A DNA stretch of 26,070 bases, taken from positions 1 to 26,070 of the forward strand of contig JACGCK010000418.1 of NCBI GenBank assembly GCA_014925825.1, written 5' to 3'. The notes beneath the pieces were generated by a model. That model did not search any database and was not told where the DNA came from. It saw only the letters and a program-made list of their open reading frames with translations. Source of the DNA: Pholiota molesta. Its lineage: Eukaryota > Basidiomycota > Agaricomycetes > Agaricales > Strophariaceae. Both the position numbers and the translations under genes were made by a program. Below are positions 21,636 to 26,070 of this stretch, in pieces (positions within the stretch are counted from its first letter, which is position 1; every line of letters begins with the position of its first letter).

Positions 21636-24600
21636 TCACCTCCGCATCGCAGACAACAGCTTCGCCAGCGCGTTGATCTGCGTCTTGTTCACCTTCTTCC
21701 CGCCCTCTCCATCGTCCTTCAATCCCGACAGGTCCGTCGTGCTCGTCGCCGCATCGCGGCGCAGGTGCACCGACGGCCCCGCCGTGGACCCCTTCTGCGC
21801 GTTCTGCGCATACAGATGCGGCCCCGCAGCGGCGCCGTGCGCCTGCTGGTGTGGCTGCTGCGCATGGACGCCGTTGGGGCCGGTGCCGACGCCCGCGTGC
21901 TGCACGGAGGGGCGCTCCGTGATGGTGTCGAGCTTGAGGTCCTTCGGCGGCTTGCGCGTGCGCTGCTTGCGGACGGGCGGCGAGCCGAAGATGTCGCCGA
22001 CGGGGTTCGGGTGCTGCCCACGCGGAAGCTGGTCCAGCTCCCAAGGAACACCATCCATGACTGGAAAACAAAAGATTAGTAAACGCCTTGAAGATCACGG
22101 AAATGGGCACGGACTCTTGATGTTCTTCGGGATGTTGCCCTGCGCGTAGCCCGTCGAGCCCGAGAACGTCGACGCAGGCTTGACGCTCGTGCGCCAGCTC
22201 GCCGAGCTCACGCTCGTCGCGGTCGTGCTCACGCTGCGCGCGCTCGAGTTGCTGTACCGCGTAAACGCCGACGTCGACGTGCCCGCGCTGCTCGACGTGC
22301 TCATCGAGCTGCGCCAGTTCGCCGACACCACCGAGCTCGCAGACGACGACACTGCCGCCCCTCGCCCCGCGCCGCCGCCGTTGCGCCTCTCCTCCGCGCC
22401 CGTCGCCCCGCTGCGCGTGCTATTCGGCGATACCGCGCGGTCTGAGCGGCTGTAGCTTGTCGCCCAGGGCTCGACCGCAGGCACACCGGGCAGCGGCTGC
22501 GGGGGGAGGGGGTGATGCAGCGAGTGGAGCGAGCGCGCGTGCGGGCCCGCCGCGGACAGCGCGTAGCCAGGCGAGCGGCTCGCGGCTTGGCGCGCAGTGT
22601 GGTGGTGTGGGCCGAGCGGCGACGGGTCGCGCACGCCTCGGCGGCCCCGACTCCAGGTCGAGGCGGCGTCCGAGTCGGCTAAGGGCAAGGAGAACGACGA
22701 AGATGAAGCGGAGGCGTTGGGCTGGACAAAGAGGTGCGAGGAGGCCGTGGCAGGCGCAGGCGCATTGAGCCCCATGAGCAGGCTCGTAACGTTGCTGGCG
22801 GTTGACGCCATGGCCTTGGCAGCCGTCGGCGGCGGCACTTCCTCGACAGGCGAGATGCGTCCTGCCGCCGTTGAGGCAGCGGCGCTTGCAGCGAGTGCCG
22901 ACGCACTGTTCTTGCCAAAGCTGAGCTTCCATTTGGACGGCTTCTTGGTGACAGGCGCCGGAGACGCTTTCACGGTGAACGTGGACGCGGGTGTGTCGGG
23001 ATTGACGAAGAGCGCCGAAGGGACAGCATACATGGACACAGGCTCAAAGGTTTTCCTGACGCGCGCCGGGTTGTTGGAACCCGACCGGTGGGAAGAAGAC
23101 TTGGAGGCCATGCTGATCTCGCGTGCCAGCGACTGGGATGCGTCTGCCAGGGTCGCAAGTGTATTGTCCTGCGGCGAGGTCGGGCTCGTCGGGATAGCGC
23201 CCTTGCCCTTCCTGGCACCGCGCTTCCGGCGCTTGTTGGTGGACGTCGACCGCGATGTCATGCCCTCGATCTCCACATCGCCATCCTCTGCCTCCACATC
23301 GTCTTCGTTGTCTTGATCGATGACGGTGGACAGTTGCTCGCGCTCGTAGGCGGGCTCGAGGGAAGGCGCACGTGAAAGCGAGCGCGTGGGGATGGCCGGT
23401 GTCCGGGCGGCGGTGGTTGAACCCGACGGGTGCCTGGAAGATGGTCTATGGGACAGCGGTATGGACAGAGAAATCCGATGACCTTGGGTGGTGGACCCAG
23501 AAGACACGGTTCGATGGACACCATGGTTGCCCAAAAGGGTGGGAAGATTGCGAGACCAAGCACCAAATTCGGCAGCTCCCATGCGCGGCGAATCATCGTG
23601 GGGGTCTGGGAGAATGCAGAAGACCTGCTTAGCGAGAACGTCCGCGACGGGGCGGGTCATGCCCATGAAGCGAGTCATGAAAAAGTTGACAGGGTCCTTG
23701 AGGTAAACATCGAAAGAGGAGCAGGCGCCTTGGGCGGTGTCGGTCCAAGGATTATAGTGATACAGCCTTGCATGGAAGGAATCAGTTGGGGATTCCCACG
23801 CAGTTACAAAGACACACACGCACATATTAATGAGCACGATGCCCAAGGACCAGACATCGGCAGCACGGGGACGATAAGTAGGAGCGACATTATTTCTGCA
23901 TTCTAGAGGGAGCGTGTTGAGAAAATGTGAGAGAGAGGAGCGGCAGAAACGCACCATAGCTCATATAAGGAGCACTACCGCAGTCCATGTCTGCGGACTC
24001 CAAGTCAGTGGTGGAGAGGCCAAAGTCGGTGAGCTTGACGATGACTTTGCGCTCTGAGCGCCCATCGATGGATGTCATGAGGCCGTCTGTGACGATAAAG
24101 TTTTCTGGCTTTATATCGCGGTGATAGACGTTCTGTGCGTGACAGGCGGCGACGGCGTCGCACATCTGGCTGAACATGGAGGAAATGAGGCGAAGACGGG
24201 TGCGGGAAAGCAGACGGGAAGGGTGAAGATTTGAAAGCAAGCTGGGAGTGGGGGGTGTGTTTGACGGTGAGACTGACGAGTCGGTGGGTTCTGCGAGATC
24301 ATAATGGTCGCGGGCCTGTTCGAGAAAGTAAAAAAGGTCCTCTCCGGGGACGTATTCAAGGAGCAATAGCAAAAAGGCAGAAGTTTCAAGAGTGCGATAG
24401 AGAGACACGATGTTGGGGTGCAAGCGGAGGGACTGGTGAATGGTAACCTGCAGAAAATGAGAACAATGGAAAGGGAAGAGAAGGTGGTGGGCGTACCTCT
24501 GACATCTGAACCGCAAGGGCCTCCTCGTCTAGATTGGCCTTGGAGAGACACTTGACGGCGTACTTTCTGCCGTAGACGACCTCTTTGGGTGGCTCAAAAT

Positions 24601-25042
24601 CCATAGGGGCGATGGACATGTGGCCATCCTCGGAGGGTGCAGGGCGGGAAAGCACCTCCTGGACGAGGTAGACGACGGCATAGCTGCCTGTGCCGAGCTG
24701 CTTGATGACCTCAAACTCGGCTGCGGGCTCGCGGTGGTGGGCGGGGGCGTTGGAGACGGTGCGGATGCGCTCGCCCTGGAGAAAGAAGCCGTCGCCGACA
24801 ATGTCGCCTGGGACGAGGACGTCCTCGAGGTGGTGGGAGGCGGTGGAGGAGGCGAGGGAGTGTGCACGGGGGGTCTGGAGGGGAAGGGGGCGGGAGGAGA
24901 TGTAGGGGCTGCGGGGCGGGTCTGGGGGCAGGTTGGTGGCGATGGCGAGGGGCTCCTTCCTCGAGTCGCGGCGCCAGGACTTGATGGAGGGGCGGTGCGA
25001 CCTGAGGGCGAGCGGGGGGAGGGGTTGAGGGTACTGCAACAT
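21636..25042 (-). CDS. Ran1/Ksp1-type Ser/Thr protein kinase with long disordered tail
   Basis: Protein kinase of the group containing fission yeast Ran1/Pat1 and budding yeast Ksp1/Sks1/Vhs1, linked to nutrient signalling and developmental switching. Five exons join in phase: 25042-24497, 24447-23955, 23902-23824, 23766-22115 and 22060-21636, giving 1064 residues. ATG 25042 is the first in-frame methionine. The kinase domain spans about residues 110-445: glycine loop QLGTGSYAVVY, Lys164 in YAVKCL, HRDIKPEN (catalytic D293), DFGLS (323-327), an activation segment running CGSAPYMSYECRNN in place of a standard APE, and the family-typical RAADVWSLGIVLINMLYHYNPW and FFMTRFMGMTRPVA. An insertion rich in Ser/Pro sits at about 235-260. 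The 620-residue tail is Ser/Ala/Pro-rich with a basic patch (KRRKRGARKGKG). The C-terminal exon has KIMDGVPWELDQLPRG and ends ALAKLLSAMRR. Confidence 0.92.
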
Positions 25043-25211
25043 TCGCTCGCTCACGACGCAGACGAGAGGGAGAAGTCTGAGGATGGGCGACGATGCATGC
25101 AGGGGGCGACGCCCAGCGAGCACTCAGATGGAGGGAGAGACCAAGAACGATTGCAGCCATGTGCTCAATACACTATTCCTATATACGGCATCCGCAGTAC
25201 ATGTGCACCCA

Positions 25212-26070
25212 TCATCCCCTTCCCACGCCCAGTGTTCCACGCAGATACGCCTTCTGGCGGACAGTTAGCACAGAACACACCACGCACGCACACACAGAAC
25301 TCACCAGCGCCCCGTCGATGTCCCGCGCGCACCACTCCCCCACCCACGCCGCGTACAGCGCCCGGTCCACGCCCGCCCCAGCATCTCCCGGCTCGCCGCC
25401 GCCAGCCCGGCCACCAGCGCCGTCCCGGCCGCCCCCGCCGGCACCCAGCGCGTCGCACGCAGTACCACCGCGCGTCCGTCTGCCGGCAGCGTGCTTCCCA
25501 GCACCCCATACAGGTGGTCCAGAAGCTTCGCCCGCAGCCCTCCGCCAATGGAAACCCACAGATCACCTCCTTGATCTCCTCGAACAGCTCCACCCGAGGC
25601 ACCGCTATTAATACGTCTCAGTGTCGCGTCCACATGCACCCTCCCGTACGCACCTTTGCCCGCGCTTGAGATCACGCTTTCCACGATCGCCCCCTCCAGC
25701 ACCTGTCGCCGCGCGGCCGCCCCCGCCGCGTCCTCCGCCTCGTACGCCGCCGCCGCCGCCGCGCGCCCGCCTCCAGCGCCTCGTCCGCTATCCGCTCCCC
25801 CATGATCGCGCTGCTCGGGTCCTCCGCCCGCTTCTTCTCCTCCTCCTTATCGTCCCAGGCACCCGGAGCCCCAGCACGTCCCACCGCCGCCGCAGGCTCT
25901 CCACGAACCCGAGCTCCATCTTCACATACTCCTCCACAGCGCGTTTCTCCCCGTTCAGCCGCAGCCCCCGCTGCAGCAAGCATCCGCCCGCCGACGGCGA
26001 GTGGTGCTCCAGCTCGTGCGCCGCCGCCAGAATAAACAGCGCCGGCTTGTTGGGATGCATCTGCAGGCCC
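25212..26070 (-). pseudogene. UTP6: UTP6-like U3 snoRNP/SSU processome protein, frame broken at about four places (N-terminus off window)
   Basis: UTP6 is a HAT-repeat protein of the nucleolar small-subunit processome. On the minus strand the right edge reads MHPNKPALFILAAAHELEHH, LLQRGLRLN and EEYVKMELGFVESLRRRWDVLGL, matching the UTP6 HAT region. The chain then continues only by changing frame: near 25855-25865 (to DDKEEEKKRAEDPSSAIMG), within the CGG run at 25745-25765 (to YEAEDAAGAAARRQVLEGAI), near 25535-25550 (to GLRAKLLDHLYGVLGSTLP) and near 25365-25385 (to ALYAAWVGEWCARDIDGAL). Two introns with good borders remain (25653-25605 and 25304-25254, the latter with CTAAC), and the last exon ends KAYLRGTLGVGRG at 25212. 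Breaks fall in GC-rich runs while splice sites and protein content are kept, so sequence errors are as likely as a true pseudogene. Confidence 0.68.

Noticed and set aside
21548..21640. Asp-rich frame after the kinase stop as an alternative kinase C-terminus
   Set aside because: It is out of phase with the last kinase exon and lies behind TGA at 21636. No usable acceptor was seen at a realistic intron length.
20899..22110. Minus-strand open frame of about 400 codons across the kinase 3' end
   Set aside because: It is a shifted frame of the last kinase exon and the downstream intergenic region, with biased Arg/Ala and Phe/Pro composition. The spliced kinase frame ends in family-like sequence at 21636.
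22597..23316. Plus-strand open frame opposite the kinase tail
   Set aside because: Antisense shadow produced by the GC-rich, Ser/Ala-coding kinase tail; no domain, no start context.
24620..25669. Plus-strand open frame of 349 codons over the kinase start and the UTP6 locus
   Set aside because: Gly/Val-rich then Pro/Arg-rich antisense of two minus-strand genes; it crosses an intergenic gap and shows no domain.

Overview
This is a gene-dense stretch of nuclear chromosome from a filamentous fungus, most likely a mushroom-type basidiomycete (Agaricomycetes). The pointers are short GT-AG introns (about 40-137 nt, mostly 50-65) with CTRAY branch points, many small exons, short intergenic gaps, and the protein families present. 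All gene models below were built by hand by joining exons so that the reading phase is kept and family motifs are restored. I saw no transposon, tRNA, rRNA or CRISPR array.

Layout, left to right: (1) 1-2178, minus: SLX1 endonuclease subunit, C-terminus cut by the window edge, with a long repetitive tail. (2) 2480-3149, minus: GNAT acetyltransferase of the NAA50 type. (3) 3753-5711, plus: ATP-dependent PEP carboxykinase. (4) 6472-9062, plus: ER Hsp70 (BiP/Kar2 type) ending in HGDL. (5) 10049-11074, minus: polytopic membrane protein of unknown role. (6) 11299-13185, plus: PHD-finger protein with a SUMO-interaction-like motif. (7) 13936-16098, minus: UDP-glycosyltransferase in 11 exons. (8) 16721-18258, plus: small catalytic subunit of DNA primase. 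(9) 18611-19276, minus: ribosomal protein L12 (uL11). (10) about 19391-20584, plus: Pho80-like cyclin. (11) 21636-25042, minus: Ran1/Ksp1-type Ser/Thr kinase with a long tail. (12) 25212-26070, minus: UTP6-like rRNA-processing protein, N-terminus off the window, whose reading frame is broken several times.

The genes are mostly core cell functions (DNA repair, replication, ribosome making, protein folding, gluconeogenesis, signalling) and do not form a functional cluster. They pair into divergent units with shared promoters (NAA50/PCK1, membrane protein/PHD, UGT/PRI1, RPL12/cyclin) and convergent units with shared 3' regions (BiP/membrane protein, PHD/UGT, PRI1/RPL12, cyclin/kinase).

I do not see a wholly new system. 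The points most worth a second look are: the BiP-like gene, which has unfolded-protein-response-like promoter elements but a non-standard ER retrieval tail and unusual residues in its substrate domain; the tandem-repeat, AT-hook-like tail on SLX1; the PHD plus SUMO-interaction-like motif protein; the unidentified membrane protein; and the multiply frameshifted UTP6 locus.
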